NCBI GenBank assembly: GCA_024278755.1
Contig: JAJRSO010000067.1
Span: 1-64,000 of the forward strand
Direction: 5' to 3'
From: Calditrichota bacterium
GTDB lineage: Bacteria > Calditrichota > Calditrichia > Calditrichales > Calditrichaceae
DNA length: 64,000 bases
This document shows, one piece after another, positions 54,602 to 63,892 of this stretch. Position numbers and translations under genes: made by a program. The stretch's first letter is position 1. Every line of letters begins with the position of its first letter. The notes below the pieces were generated by a model that was given only the letters and a program-made list of their open reading frames with translations, had not been told where the DNA came from and made no database searches.

Positions 54602-55222
54602 GTGCAAACGATTACCAAAAATGAATTTATCCAGTTTTTGATTGACGAAAAGGCCCTGCGCTTTGGCGATTTTACGCTCAAGTCCGGATTAAAGTCGCCC
54701 TTCTTTATCAATCTCGGCGATATCTGCTCCGGCGGCGCGCTGCGTTTTGTGGGGCAGGCCTTCGCCCAAAAAATTAAATCCGATTTCGGCGGCGCGGAGG
54801 TGCTGTTTGGTCCGCCTTACAAGGGCATTTCGCTCAGTTCCGCCGCGGCCATTGCCTATGCGGATCTGTTTGATGCAACCGTGTATACCTGTTACAATCG
54901 CAAGGAAGCCAAAACCCACGGGGAAGCGGGAATGTTTGTGGGCCATCTGCCACAACCCGGCGAACGCATCATCGTGATTGACGATGTGCTGACCACCGGC
55001 GGCACTAAGGTGGAAGCTATCGAACTGTTGGAAAAAACCTTTGGCGTAACGGTGAGCGGCGTACTGGTTACGGTGGACCGCCGCACCAAAGGCACGGACG
55101 CCGGGTTGGGCAATTACCCGCTTAGCGCGTTAGTCACCCTGCCGGATATTATCGCCTTTTTAAAAGAGAGGAACGACATCAGCTATAAACTGATGCAGAA
55201 TTTCTGGGAGGGGAATAAGTAA
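54602..55222 (+). CDS. pyrE: Orotate phosphoribosyltransferase
   Basis: 206 residues, GTG start right after the pyrC stop, with AGAGGT upstream. It converts orotate and PRPP to OMP. LKSGLKSPFFINLGDICSGG, FGPPYKGISLSSAAAIAYAD, YNRKEAKTHGEAG (the catalytic loop) and the PRPP motif VIDDVLTTGGTKVEAI are present. Confidence 0.96.
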   Translation: MQTITKNEFIQFLIDEKALRFGDFTLKSGLKSPFFINLGDICSGGALRFVGQAFAQKIKSDFGGAEVLFGPPYKGISLSSAAAIAYADLFDATVYTCYNRKEAKTHGEAGMFVGHLPQPGERIIVIDDVLTTGGTKVEAIELLEKTFGVTVSGVLVTVDRRTKGTDAGLGNYPLSALVTLPDIIAFLKERNDISYKLMQNFWEGNK

Positions 55223-55611
55223 CATCATCCTTATAGGGAAGATGTGGAAATACCATTCCGCAGGAAACTTGTAACGGGTGTCGTCAATAAAATAGTGAGC
55301 GCCAATGAAAAAGATTCTTATCCCGTAGGCATCCCTTCGGGTAAGTTTTTTGCCGCGGATTTACACGGTTTAAAAGGGATAAAAGTAAACTAAAAGCGCC
55401 GGAATCTGATATTTGAACCTTTTAGTTTTACTCAGTGCACTCGGTGTTCTCGGTGGCTAAAAAATCGTTTTGCAGCACCCTGATAAATGGGGATAGCGCC
55501 GTAGGCGTATCGATAGCAGGGGTTGTAAAAACCTGAAACAATAACAAAAAATACGCTCCTTTGCCCCTTTTCAAGGAGAAATGTTGAAGTAAAATTATAA
55601 AGGAATATTAA
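55223..55611. repeat. 389-base gap with degenerate repeats
   Basis: Holds the phrase ctcggtgttctcggtggcta (about 55440-55459), a type of intergenic repeat, and a degenerate hairpin-ended element near 55533-55582 (aggggttgtaaaaacc ... acgctcctttgcccctttt). No gene seen. Confidence 0.45.
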
Positions 55612-56304
55612 ATGAATAAAATCAGAAAAGTGGTTCCGGCGCTGGACGTGACCGATTTAAATCGCCTTGAGGAATTGATTAAAACGATTGACGGCCGGGA
55701 AATTATTTACGGCTACAAAGCGGGTTTTTCGCTGGGACTGACCCACGGACTGCCCAAAGTGGTGGAAACCATCCGCAAACATTCCGCTAGGCCGATTATC
55801 TACGACCACCAAAAGGCGGCCACGGATATTCCCGATACGGGCAAACTCTTTGCCCAAACAATGAAAGATGCCGGCGTCGACGAGGTGATTCTCTTCCCGC
55901 AGGCCGGGCCGGTCACGCTGGAAGCCTGGGTGCGTGCGATTCAGGAACTGAAAATGAAAGTGATTGTGGGAGGTATAATGACTCATCCCAAATTCGTGGT
56001 TTCCGAAGGCGGCTTTATCCGCGACGAAGCGGTGATTGAAATGTACCAAAAAAGTTTTGAGCTGGGCGTAAAGGATTTTGTAGTGCCGCTGACTAAACCC
56101 GAGGCCACTAAAAAATTGTACGAAGAGGCCGGGCTGGATGAATCCTGCGCCTTTTATTCGCCGGGATTCGGCAAGCAGGGAGGGGACGCCGCGCAGTTCG
56201 CTTTTCTGAAAACCCATTATATGATTATCGGCCGCTCGTTATTGCAGGCGGAAGATGCGAAGGGGTATTTGAAGCGTGTAGAGAAAGATATTTACGATAT
56301 TTGA
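55612..56304 (+). CDS. pyrF: Orotidine 5'-phosphate decarboxylase (variant subgroup)
   Basis: 230 residues. Makes UMP from OMP. Recognisable parts are VPALDV, YKAGFSLGL, IYDHQKAATDIPDTGK, VGGIMTHPK and YSPGFGKQGGDA, MIIGRSLL. The usual catalytic DxKxxD reads here D-H-Q-K-A-A-T-D, with wider spacing, as in a divergent subgroup that I associate with archaeal-type enzymes. Place in the operon supports the call. PyrE and PyrF are separate genes, though nearly adjacent. Confidence 0.88.
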   Translation: MNKIRKVVPALDVTDLNRLEELIKTIDGREIIYGYKAGFSLGLTHGLPKVVETIRKHSARPIIYDHQKAATDIPDTGKLFAQTMKDAGVDEVILFPQAGPVTLEAWVRAIQELKMKVIVGGIMTHPKFVVSEGGFIRDEAVIEMYQKSFELGVKDFVVPLTKPEATKKLYEEAGLDESCAFYSPGFGKQGGDAAQFAFLKTHYMIIGRSLLQAEDAKGYLKRVEKDIYDI

Positions 56305-56342
56305 TTTAAACATATATTATTTCAATGATTTGATAATATAAG

Positions 56343-56432
56343 TTCCCCCTTAAAAAAGGGGGTTAGGGGGTTGTTCTTATTGAATCCAGGCAGTCAAGTT
56401 CACAACCCCTTAATCCCCTTTGCTAAGGGGAA
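56343..56432. mobile_element. Minimal 90-base hairpin-ended element
   Basis: ttcccccttaaaaaaggggg, ttagggggttgt, 28-base interior, acaaccccttaatccccttt, gctaaggggaa. The shortest and cleanest copy: two inverted ends and almost nothing between. Confidence 0.8.
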
Positions 56433-56499
56433 ATTAGAGCCTTGTCATACAGCAAGTTTAGTTCTTACAAAATGAATGGGTAATAAAAACGAGGTACGA

Positions 56500-57420
56500 A
56501 TGAAAAAAGACCTAATTTCAATGGAAGACTTAACGCTAAGCGAGGTAAACGATTATCTCGTAACGGCGGCAAAGGTGGAAAAAACGCCTTTGGAAGAACG
56601 GGTGAAACTGCTACCCGGCCGCATTATGGCCGCGTTGTTTTTTGAACCCAGCACCCGCACCCGGCTCAGTTTCGAAGCGGCAATGCACCGTCTCGGCGGC
56701 AGCGTGATTGGTTTTGCCGCCAAAGACGCCACTTCGGTTTCCAAAGGGGAATCCTTCACCGACACCATTCACACCGTGGAAAGCTATTCGGATATTCTGG
56801 TCATCCGCCACCCGGGCGAGGGCACGGGAAGGCTGGCGGCCAGAGAAAGCTTTTTGCCGGTGATTAACGCCGGGGACGGTTCCAATCAGCATCCCACGCA
56901 GACCCTGTTGGATTTATACACCATTCAAAAAGATCTGGGCAAAATCGAAGGACTGAAAATTGCCTTCGTGGGCGATTTAAAATACTCGCGCACCGTGCAT
57001 TCACTGATTCGGGCGCTGATGATGTTCAACGTAACCGATTTTACCTTGGTGGCCCCGGAGTCCCTGCGCCTGCCGTCTCATTTTATGCGCACCGACCAGC
57101 CGGGCAAGTTTACCTTCCGCGAGACCGAACACATCGAAGAAGCTATTCGAACCAGCGATGTGCTGTATATGACCCGCATTCAGCGTGAGCGTTTTCCGGA
57201 TATTCTGGAATATGAAAAGGTGAAAGATTCCTACGTGCTCACCGCCGAAATGCTTGAGCAGGCTCAGGATCATCTGCGGGTACTGCATCCCCTGCCGCGG
57301 GTAAACGAAATCGCCTACGATGTGGACAAAACCAAATATGCCGGATATTTTCCGCAGGCGCGCAACGGGGTGATTATGCGTCAGGCAATCATTCTAAAAC
57401 ATTTGGGGGAATCCATATGA
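56500..57420 (+). CDS. pyrB: Aspartate carbamoyltransferase catalytic chain
   Basis: 306 residues. Carbamoyl-phosphate site FFEPSTRTRLSFEAAM, then KDATSVSKGESFTDT, VIRHPGEG, INAGDGSNQHPTQTLLDL and HPLPRVNEI. The start at 56500 follows CGAGGTACG; an upstream ATG at 56476 is less likely. Overlaps pyrI by ATGA. Confidence 0.96.
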   Translation: MKKDLISMEDLTLSEVNDYLVTAAKVEKTPLEERVKLLPGRIMAALFFEPSTRTRLSFEAAMHRLGGSVIGFAAKDATSVSKGESFTDTIHTVESYSDILVIRHPGEGTGRLAARESFLPVINAGDGSNQHPTQTLLDLYTIQKDLGKIEGLKIAFVGDLKYSRTVHSLIRALMMFNVTDFTLVAPESLRLPSHFMRTDQPGKFTFRETEHIEEAIRTSDVLYMTRIQRERFPDILEYEKVKDSYVLTAEMLEQAQDHLRVLHPLPRVNEIAYDVDKTKYAGYFPQARNGVIMRQAIILKHLGESI

Positions 57421-57893
57421 AAAATACCGAACAAATGCAGATGATTCCAAAAATTGAGCTGGGAATCGTAATCGACCATATTCCGGCCGGTCAGGGCATT
57501 AAAATTATGGAAATTATTTCCAAGGCGGAAGATATGAAAGACGTGGCTTTGTCGCTGGGTCTGAATTATGAAAGTCAAAAACTGGGGCGCAAGGATTTAA
57601 TCAAATTACAGATGGAATATCTTTCACCGGAAATTATTCAGCAGATTTCCATTGTGGTGCCCGGGGTAACGATTAAAGCCATTAAAAATTTTAAGGTACA
57701 CAGTAAGGTGGTGGTGCAATCGCCTAAGGAAATCCGTAATTTACTGGAATGCAAAAATCCCAACTGTATCACCAATTCGGAAAAACACGTGGAAACCCAT
57801 TTTACCGCTCTGGAAGAAAACTGCAAACGGGTGCGCTGCGAATATTGCGAACGGGTGTTTGACTTAAAGGAACTGCATGCGCTGGTGGATTAG
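57417..57893 (+). CDS. pyrI: Aspartate carbamoyltransferase regulatory chain
   Basis: 158 residues. N-terminal nucleotide-binding domain (IDHIPAGQGIKIMEII) and C-terminal zinc domain with the four cysteines CxxxxC (CKNPNC) and CxxC (CEYC). It makes ATCase allosterically sensitive to CTP/ATP, as in enteric bacteria and archaea. Coupled to pyrB by ATGA. Confidence 0.95.
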   Translation: MKNTEQMQMIPKIELGIVIDHIPAGQGIKIMEIISKAEDMKDVALSLGLNYESQKLGRKDLIKLQMEYLSPEIIQQISIVVPGVTIKAIKNFKVHSKVVVQSPKEIRNLLECKNPNCITNSEKHVETHFTALEENCKRVRCEYCERVFDLKELHALVD

Positions 57894-57914
57894 CTATCCG
57901 AATACAAATTACCG

Positions 57915-58046
57915 TTTCCCCCTTAGAAAAGGGCGATTAAGGGGGATGTGATTGAGTGGATACGTGTGAATTAATCGTTTCTGCCAACGAGAATACAACC
58001 CCCTACCCCCCTTTAGTATGAGGGTATAAGCGTAGCATCCAAAAGG
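57915..58046. mobile_element. Hairpin-ended element in the pyrI-pyrD gap
   Basis: Left end tttcccccttagaaaaggg..attaagggggatgt (57915-57939) and right end acaaccccctacccccctt (57995-58014), the latter followed by an insert (agtatgagggtataagcg) before aaaaggga. Interior about 45 bases. No gene. Confidence 0.6.
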
Positions 58047-58104
58047 GATTCCTCCCCCAAAGTCGGGTCGGAATGACGACGCTAATTTAAATTGAAAGTA
58101 TTCA

Positions 58105-59013
58105 ATGAAAACAAGCTTTTTAAATCTGAAAATGAACAATCCGCTGGTGCTGGCTTCGGGCATTCTGGGTTTAACCGCTTCTTCGATGAAACGGGTGGTG
58201 GAAAACGGCTGCGGCGCGGTAACCACCAAATCCTTTAATCTGGAAGCGCGCAAAGGGCATCCTAATCCCAGCATCGTGCCCTTTGATCACGGCCTGCTAA
58301 ACGCGGTGGGTCTGTCCAATCCGGGCGCCGAAGAGGCGGTTAAAGAAATTAGCCGATTTAAGGAAATAAGCGACGTCCCCATCTTTGCATCCGTTTTCGG
58401 CCGCACCATCGAAGAATACGGCAAGGTGGCGGAAATTGCGCTCAAAGCCAAGCCGCACCTGATTGAAGTGAATGTATCCTGTCCCAATGTGCGCTCGGAA
58501 TTCGGAACGCCTTTTGGCGACGTACCGGAAGACACAGCTGAAATCACCCGATTGGTCAAACAGGTAGCCGGCGATATTCCCGTATCCATTAAATTAGGGC
58601 CGCACGGCCCGGGCATTGCCCGGATGGCAAAAGTATGTGAAGAAAACGGCGCCGACGCCATCACGGCCATCAACACAGCGGGACCGGGAATGCTGATTGA
58701 TATCAACGTGCAGAAACCGGTACTGTCCAATAAAACCGGAGGCGTATCGGGTCCGGCTATTTTGCCCATTGCGGTTAAATCCGTTTACGAAGTGTATAAA
58801 AATGTGTCTATTCCCATCATAGGCACCGGCGGGGTAACCTATTGGCAGGACGCCGTGCAAATGATTCTGGCCGGCGCTACACTGATCAGCCTCGGCACGG
58901 CGGTCTATTACGAGGGAATCGAAGTATTTAATAAAATCAATGGGGGCTTGCGGGATTATATGAATCAATTCGGATACACATCCATTGCGGATTTCCGGGG
59001 GGGCGCCCATTGA
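58105..59013 (+). CDS. pyrD: Dihydroorotate dehydrogenase, class 1B catalytic subunit
   Basis: 302 residues, FMN barrel. NPLVLASGILG, TKSFNLEARKGHPNP, NAVGLSNPGA, IEVNVSCPNVRSEFGTPFG (Cys in NVSCPN is the class 1 catalytic base), TAINTAGPGMLIDI, GVSGPAILPIAV and GTGGVTYWQDAVQMILAGA. The adjoining electron-transfer subunit makes this the NAD-dependent heterotetrameric class 1B. Confidence 0.96.
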   Translation: MKTSFLNLKMNNPLVLASGILGLTASSMKRVVENGCGAVTTKSFNLEARKGHPNPSIVPFDHGLLNAVGLSNPGAEEAVKEISRFKEISDVPIFASVFGRTIEEYGKVAEIALKAKPHLIEVNVSCPNVRSEFGTPFGDVPEDTAEITRLVKQVAGDIPVSIKLGPHGPGIARMAKVCEENGADAITAINTAGPGMLIDINVQKPVLSNKTGGVSGPAILPIAVKSVYEVYKNVSIPIIGTGGVTYWQDAVQMILAGATLISLGTAVYYEGIEVFNKINGGLRDYMNQFGYTSIADFRGGAH

Positions 59014-59792
59014 GCGGACTTATGCACACCTTTCCCGTTAAAAAAATTATCGAGCACGGCCCGGGGGTAAAAAGTTTTTATTTTGAACAGAGCTTTGAAG
59101 CGCAGCCGGGGCAGTTTGTCAATCTCTGGATTCCCGGCGTGGATGAAAAACCCTTTTCCGTGTCGGCTATTAAGGACGGTTTAATCGAGATTTCGGTAAA
59201 ACAGTACGGATCGTTTACCCAAAAACTGATGCAGGCGCGGGCAGGTGATTTATTAGGCCTGCGCGGCCCGTTTGGCAACGGTTTTACGCTGCGGGAAAAT
59301 GCGCTGCTCATCGGCGGCGGCATTGGTATCGCGCCTTTGCGTTTGTTAGCCGCGGAATTGCATCAAAACAACAAGCGTTTTGTATCGCTGTTCGGCGCGG
59401 CTACAAAGTATGAACTTATTTTTAAAGCGGATTTTAAAGAAATATCCAACTGCTATTTTTATACGGACGACGGTTCCTTTGGTAGAAAGGGGTTGGTGAC
59501 CGAAGATTTACTAAACATTATCCGGGATGAAAAAATTGAATTCATTTACGCCGCCGGACCGGAAATTATGTTTGTGAAGCTGAAAGAAATTATTGACCCG
59601 CTTGATATTCCGTACGAATTTTGTATGGAACGCTATATGAAATGCGGTATCGGTATCTGCGGCCAGTGTGTGCTGGACGGTTCCGGCGTGCGGCTTTGTG
59701 TGGAAGGTCCGGTACTCAATCAGGATGATTTAAAAGGAGTGACGGAACTGGGAATGGTGCATCGCGACGCTTCGGGCAGGCGCATTAAATAG
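59010..59792 (+). CDS. pyrK: Dihydroorotate dehydrogenase electron-transfer subunit
   Basis: 260 residues. FAD domain (QPGQFVNLWIPG, KPFSVSAI), NAD domain (LLIGGGIGIAPLRLLAAEL) and [2Fe-2S] cysteines in CMERYMKCGIGICGQCVLDG and VRLC. Passes electrons from PyrD to NAD+. The start given is TTG overlapping the pyrD stop (TTGA); the next ATG is at 59022. Confidence 0.94.
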   Translation: MSGLMHTFPVKKIIEHGPGVKSFYFEQSFEAQPGQFVNLWIPGVDEKPFSVSAIKDGLIEISVKQYGSFTQKLMQARAGDLLGLRGPFGNGFTLRENALLIGGGIGIAPLRLLAAELHQNNKRFVSLFGAATKYELIFKADFKEISNCYFYTDDGSFGRKGLVTEDLLNIIRDEKIEFIYAAGPEIMFVKLKEIIDPLDIPYEFCMERYMKCGIGICGQCVLDGSGVRLCVEGPVLNQDDLKGVTELGMVHRDASGRRIK

Positions 59793-59795
59793 CGT

Positions 59796-60506
59796 TTACA
59801 GTTTCCAGTTAAATTCGTTGTGAAATAAAGTATCCGTTATAATGCCGTCAAAACTATAGTGCGCTAAACGATTGTAATCTTCCATTCGGTTAATCGTCCA
59901 GACAAAGAGCTGTTTGTTTCGCTTTTTTGCTTCTGCCATCAATGGCTCTGAGATTACGCTGTAATGGGGATGCCAGGCATCGGATTTTAAAAAGATATCG
60001 ATATATCGGGAAATTCTTGGGAAATGCCGGAATAAATATCCGGTGCGTATTTCCGGATTCAATATCTTAAAAATTCCCAATATACTCGGGTCAAATGAGG
60101 ACACCCAGATTTGCGGAATCACATTAAAATCACTTATCGTTTTAGCAACTGCGCGTACTAATTTAAGATTGTTTGCATAATAGGATTTAATATCTAAAAT
60201 GAGTGGCACAGTGCCTTTAAATTCTTCGAGATATGCTTCTAATGTCTGAATCCCTATAGCGCCGTTAGTTCCGTTTTGTTCGTATCTATAATGTTTAATG
60301 TCTTTGTATTTTGCAAAACTGATAGGTTTCATTTTTCCAAAATGACGCAAAAGCGATTTGTCGTGAAATAAAAGTAATTCACCAGAGGCGCACAAGCGGA
60401 TATCCACTTCCAGTCCGGTAGCGCCTTGTTCAATGGCCAGACGACCTGCTTCGATAGTATTTTCAGGAGCGTTGGCGCGATCTCCTCTATGCGCAATTAT
60501 TAGCAT
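59796..60506 (-). CDS. Glycerophosphodiester phosphodiesterase
   Basis: 236 residues without signal peptide, cytosolic type. IAHRGDRANAPENTIEAG, GLEVDIRLCASGE and LLFHDKSLLRHFG carry the Glu/Asp/His metal and catalytic residues of GDPD. The C-terminal VWTINRMEDYNRL and DGIITD match the family. Convergent with pyrK (3-base gap). Confidence 0.93.
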   Translation of the reverse strand: MLIIAHRGDRANAPENTIEAGRLAIEQGATGLEVDIRLCASGELLLFHDKSLLRHFGKMKPISFAKYKDIKHYRYEQNGTNGAIGIQTLEAYLEEFKGTVPLILDIKSYYANNLKLVRAVAKTISDFNVIPQIWVSSFDPSILGIFKILNPEIRTGYLFRHFPRISRYIDIFLKSDAWHPHYSVISEPLMAEAKKRNKQLFVWTINRMEDYNRLAHYSFDGIITDTLFHNEFNWKL

Positions 60507-60515
60507 TTGTTTCTT

Positions 60516-61166
60516 TCATTTCAGAAAAAAATTAAAATCACGCAGTAAATAATAAATAATAATTGCGGGGATGATAATAGAGACCGATATGGAAAAACGG
60601 ATTAAATTATTCTTTGTAATTCGTTTTAAACCTGTAATGGCATAAGAAACAGAAGATATAAAAAGAGAGGCATAACCCAGCCCGATAAAAATATTAGTAT
60701 ATGGGTTTTGAATCTTTATTAAAAAATCAAGAGCGATTATCCCAAAAATAAACGTGTTTATTTTGCCCCAAATATTAGCCATCATCGGTTTTTGGGTTAC
60801 GCGTAACAGGGCCGATCCGGAAATGATAATTAGTAAATCACGATATAAAAAGAAAACAAGCAGGGGGAGTGGAAATTGCCGGTATAAAATAAGGGTAATA
60901 AAAATAACCGCCATGGCAATTTTATCACAAATAGGATCAAGGATAATCCCCAGCTCCGTTACCTGATGCCGTTTGCGGCTTACATAGCCATCCAGGATAT
61001 CGGTAGAACCGGCAATAAAAACGAGAATCAGTAAAATAATATTACCTGTATTTGTGTTTGCCGCTATTAAAAAGGCCATAGGAATTACTAGAATCACACG
61101 GCTTAAACTTAATAAATTTGAAAGGAAAAAAAATTCCCTAAATTTAACCTGCATGTACTGCTCCAA
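60516..61166 (-). CDS. CDP-alcohol phosphatidyltransferase family protein
   Basis: 216 residues with six membrane segments. The active-site motif DxxDGx2(A)Rx8Gx3Dx3D is DILDGYVSRKRHQVTELG then IILDPICDK, with Ser in place of the usual Ala. Similar to phosphatidylglycerophosphate synthase, but the alcohol acceptor cannot be told. It precedes the GDPD gene on the same strand and both act on glycerophospholipids. Confidence 0.88.
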   Translation of the reverse strand: MEQYMQVKFREFFFLSNLLSLSRVILVIPMAFLIAANTNTGNIILLILVFIAGSTDILDGYVSRKRHQVTELGIILDPICDKIAMAVIFITLILYRQFPLPLLVFFLYRDLLIIISGSALLRVTQKPMMANIWGKINTFIFGIIALDFLIKIQNPYTNIFIGLGYASLFISSVSYAITGLKRITKNNLIRFSISVSIIIPAIIIYYLLRDFNFFLK

Positions 61167-61296
61167 AACAAACGGATTTAAATTTCGGAAGATTAATTGA
61201 ATTATATAAATTAAACATTTTTTATTAAATTTGAAAATATTTCATTTGTAATCCGGCGCTTTTTTGAAGGTTAAAAAATCCGTACATTGAAACCAT

Positions 61297-63135
61297 ATGA
61301 AAACGACAACGAGAATTAAAGAAAAAATTAAAAATATCCCCAGACAGCCGGGATGTTATTTGTTTAAAGACAGCAAGGGGGGGATTCTCTATGTGGGTAA
61401 GGCCGGTGTGCTCAGGAACCGTGTGCGATCCTATTTTAAGGAATCACATCCGAAACATCCAAAGTTAGAAGCGCTGGTAAAGAAGATTGTCGATTTGGAA
61501 TGGATTGTAACGGATTCGGAAGTGGAAGCCTTAATCCTGGAAAATACGCTGATCAAAAAACATCAGCCCCGTTACAATATCAGTTTAAAAGATGATAAAA
61601 CCTATCCCTATATTCGCATTACCAATGAAGACTTTCCGCAAATATATGTAACCCGAAAACGGATGCCGGATGGTTCGCAGTATTTTGGTCCCTATACGGA
61701 TGTTAAAAATATGCGTTTTGCCTTAAAAACGCTGCGTTCTGTTTTTCAGGTACGATCCTGTAAATTTAAACTTACGCCCGAGACGATTCAAAATCGCAAA
61801 GTCGATTTATGCATGGATTATTATATCAATAAATGCAAAGGCCCCTGCCAGGAGCTGCAAAGTAAGGAAGAATACCGGACGATGATCAAAAAAGTGGGCC
61901 GCTTTTTAAATGGAAAGACGGAAGAACTGGTCCGTGAATTAAAAACAGAGATGCAGGAACGCGCGCAGGAAATGAATTATGAAGAGGCCGCCCGGGTGCG
62001 TGACCGACTTTCGGCTTTGGAAAATTACCGCAATACTCAAAAAATAGTTCAGAATGATTTTAAAGACAGGGATCTGATTTCGGTTGTAAAGGAAGACACG
62101 GAGGCCTGCGCGGTAGTCTTTCGTATCCGTGACGGTAAAATTACGGGTCGAATGCATTATTATATGAACGGTGTGGAATGGAACGAGACGGCAGAGATAC
62201 TGGAATCCTTTCTACAACGTTACTATTCTAAAACCGATGATATCCCTCGGGAAATAATGCTGCAAGAACCAATAGAACGGCAGATCGCCGTTGAAAACTG
62301 GCTGACAGGCCGTCTTCATAAAAAGGTAACGCTTTTAGCGCCGCAAATTGGAGAGAAGAAAAAACTGGTTTCGATGGCGCAGACAAATGCCCGATACCTG
62401 CTAAAGGATTTAAAACTTCAGAGACTTAAAGCCAAAGACTATGTACCGCATTCGGTGGTTGCGCTTCAGCGCGATTTAAAGCTTTCTATCAAACCGCGAC
62501 GAGTGGAATGCTTTGATATTTCCAATATTCAGGGAACGGATGCGGTTGCTTCGATGGTCTCTTTTTGGGATGGAAAACCGAAAAAGTCGGAATACAGAAA
62601 ATATAAAATTCTTGTAAAAGAAACACCGGATGATTTTGCAATGATGCGCGAAGTGATTGAACGCCGCTACCGCCGGCTGTTACGTGAAAGGAAAGCGCTG
62701 CCGGATTTAATTGTAGTGGACGGTGGGAAAGGACAATTATCCAGCGCCAGGCAGATTTTGGATAATTTAGGCCTGAAGAAGCAAGCGGTTATCGGTTTGG
62801 CCAAACGATTGGAAGAAGTTTTTCTGCCTGGCCTTTCTGAAGCGCAAATGATTCCCAAAACCTCATCGTCATTAAAACTACTACAACAAATCCGGGATGA
62901 AGCGCACCGCTTTGCCATTACATTCCACCGGGAGCGTCGAAAAAAACGAACGCTTATCTCCGAATTGGACCAGATTCCGGGGATTGGCCCCAAGCGCAGA
63001 AATCACCTGTTAAAAACATTTGGATCGGTACGGAAAATTAAAAAATGCAGCGCCGAAGAACTGCGAGAGAAAGGAAAACTACCTCAGAACATTGCCGAAG
63101 AAATAGTTTTGTATTTTCATCCATTGTCAGAATAA
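61297..63135 (+). CDS. uvrC: Excinuclease ABC subunit C
   Basis: 612 residues. GIY-YIG nuclease domain (GCYLFKDSKGGILYVGKAG), Cys-containing segment CMDYYINKCKGPC, UVR motif YEEAARVRDRLSALE, RNase H-like second nuclease with ECFDISNIQGTDAVAS and DLIVVDGGKGQLSSA, and HhH repeats IPGIGPKRRNHLLKTFG. Makes both incisions in nucleotide excision repair. Full length, alone on the plus strand. Confidence 0.97.
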   Translation: MKTTTRIKEKIKNIPRQPGCYLFKDSKGGILYVGKAGVLRNRVRSYFKESHPKHPKLEALVKKIVDLEWIVTDSEVEALILENTLIKKHQPRYNISLKDDKTYPYIRITNEDFPQIYVTRKRMPDGSQYFGPYTDVKNMRFALKTLRSVFQVRSCKFKLTPETIQNRKVDLCMDYYINKCKGPCQELQSKEEYRTMIKKVGRFLNGKTEELVRELKTEMQERAQEMNYEEAARVRDRLSALENYRNTQKIVQNDFKDRDLISVVKEDTEACAVVFRIRDGKITGRMHYYMNGVEWNETAEILESFLQRYYSKTDDIPREIMLQEPIERQIAVENWLTGRLHKKVTLLAPQIGEKKKLVSMAQTNARYLLKDLKLQRLKAKDYVPHSVVALQRDLKLSIKPRRVECFDISNIQGTDAVASMVSFWDGKPKKSEYRKYKILVKETPDDFAMMREVIERRYRRLLRERKALPDLIVVDGGKGQLSSARQILDNLGLKKQAVIGLAKRLEEVFLPGLSEAQMIPKTSSSLKLLQQIRDEAHRFAITFHRERRKKRTLISELDQIPGIGPKRRNHLLKTFGSVRKIKKCSAEELREKGKLPQNIAEEIVLYFHPLSE

Positions 63136-63335
63136 TTCAGAGATTCTGCCATCATGACCCGCAAGTACGCCATATATTCCGCTGCAAAACTTCGCCATTT
63201 TTATTGAATATTGTTTGTTGTTTAAAATAACTCAAATAAAAACAATTGTATATGAATCGGAAAAAATTTTTGGCATCCTGTTTGTTAATAGATGGGGCGA
63301 AACGCAACCAATTAACAAAAAACAGGAGGTGCATT

Positions 63336-63782
63336 ATGACACTCGTAAAATATAACCCGACCCGCAGTCTTTTCGGCTTACGTTCAAACATGGATCAGTT
63401 GTTCGATGAATTTTTTGGACTGGACAAAGGGATTTGGCCCGAAAGCACGTTAAACGTTGTTCCGGCAGTTAACCTCGAAGAGACCGAAGACGCCTATAAA
63501 ATAAGCGCCGAACTTCCGGGAATGCAGAAGAAAGAAATCAACATCACTCTGGAAAACAACGTGCTGAGCATCAGCGGCGAAAAGAAAGCCGAAAATGAAA
63601 TCAAAGAAAAGAATTACCATCGTGTAGAACGCAGCTATGGTAAATTCCATCGCGCTTTCGAATTGCCGGGAACCGTTAACCGGGACAAAATCGAAGCCGA
63701 TTACAAAGACGGTATTCTGCGGATTACGGTTCCGAAGGCGGAAGAAGCCAAACCGAAACAGATTGAAATTAAAGTAAAATAA
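63336..63782 (+). CDS. Hsp20/alpha-crystallin small heat-shock protein
   Basis: 148 residues. Alpha-crystallin domain with YKISAELPGM, INITLENNVLSISGEKK, the signature ERSYGKFHRAFELPGTV and the motif DGILRITVPK. Start set at 63336 after a perfect AGGAGG; the upstream in-frame ATG at 63246 lacks one. ATP-independent holdase. A terminator follows. Confidence 0.95.
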   Translation: MTLVKYNPTRSLFGLRSNMDQLFDEFFGLDKGIWPESTLNVVPAVNLEETEDAYKISAELPGMQKKEINITLENNVLSISGEKKAENEIKEKNYHRVERSYGKFHRAFELPGTVNRDKIEADYKDGILRITVPKAEEAKPKQIEIKVK

Positions 63783-63796
63783 GTCCCGCCTAAGGA

Positions 63797-63828
63797 AAAG
63801 GGCAGTCCATTTATGGCTGCCCTTTTTT
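63797..63828 (+). terminator. Terminator after hsp20
   Basis: Arms aaagggcag and ctgcccttt, 11-base loop, run of T residues. Confidence 0.88.
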
Positions 63829-63892
63829 ATTTTACCGCCATTTATTACATTATCTCCGAATTAGGCTTCTAAAAAATAGTTAAAGGCAAATA

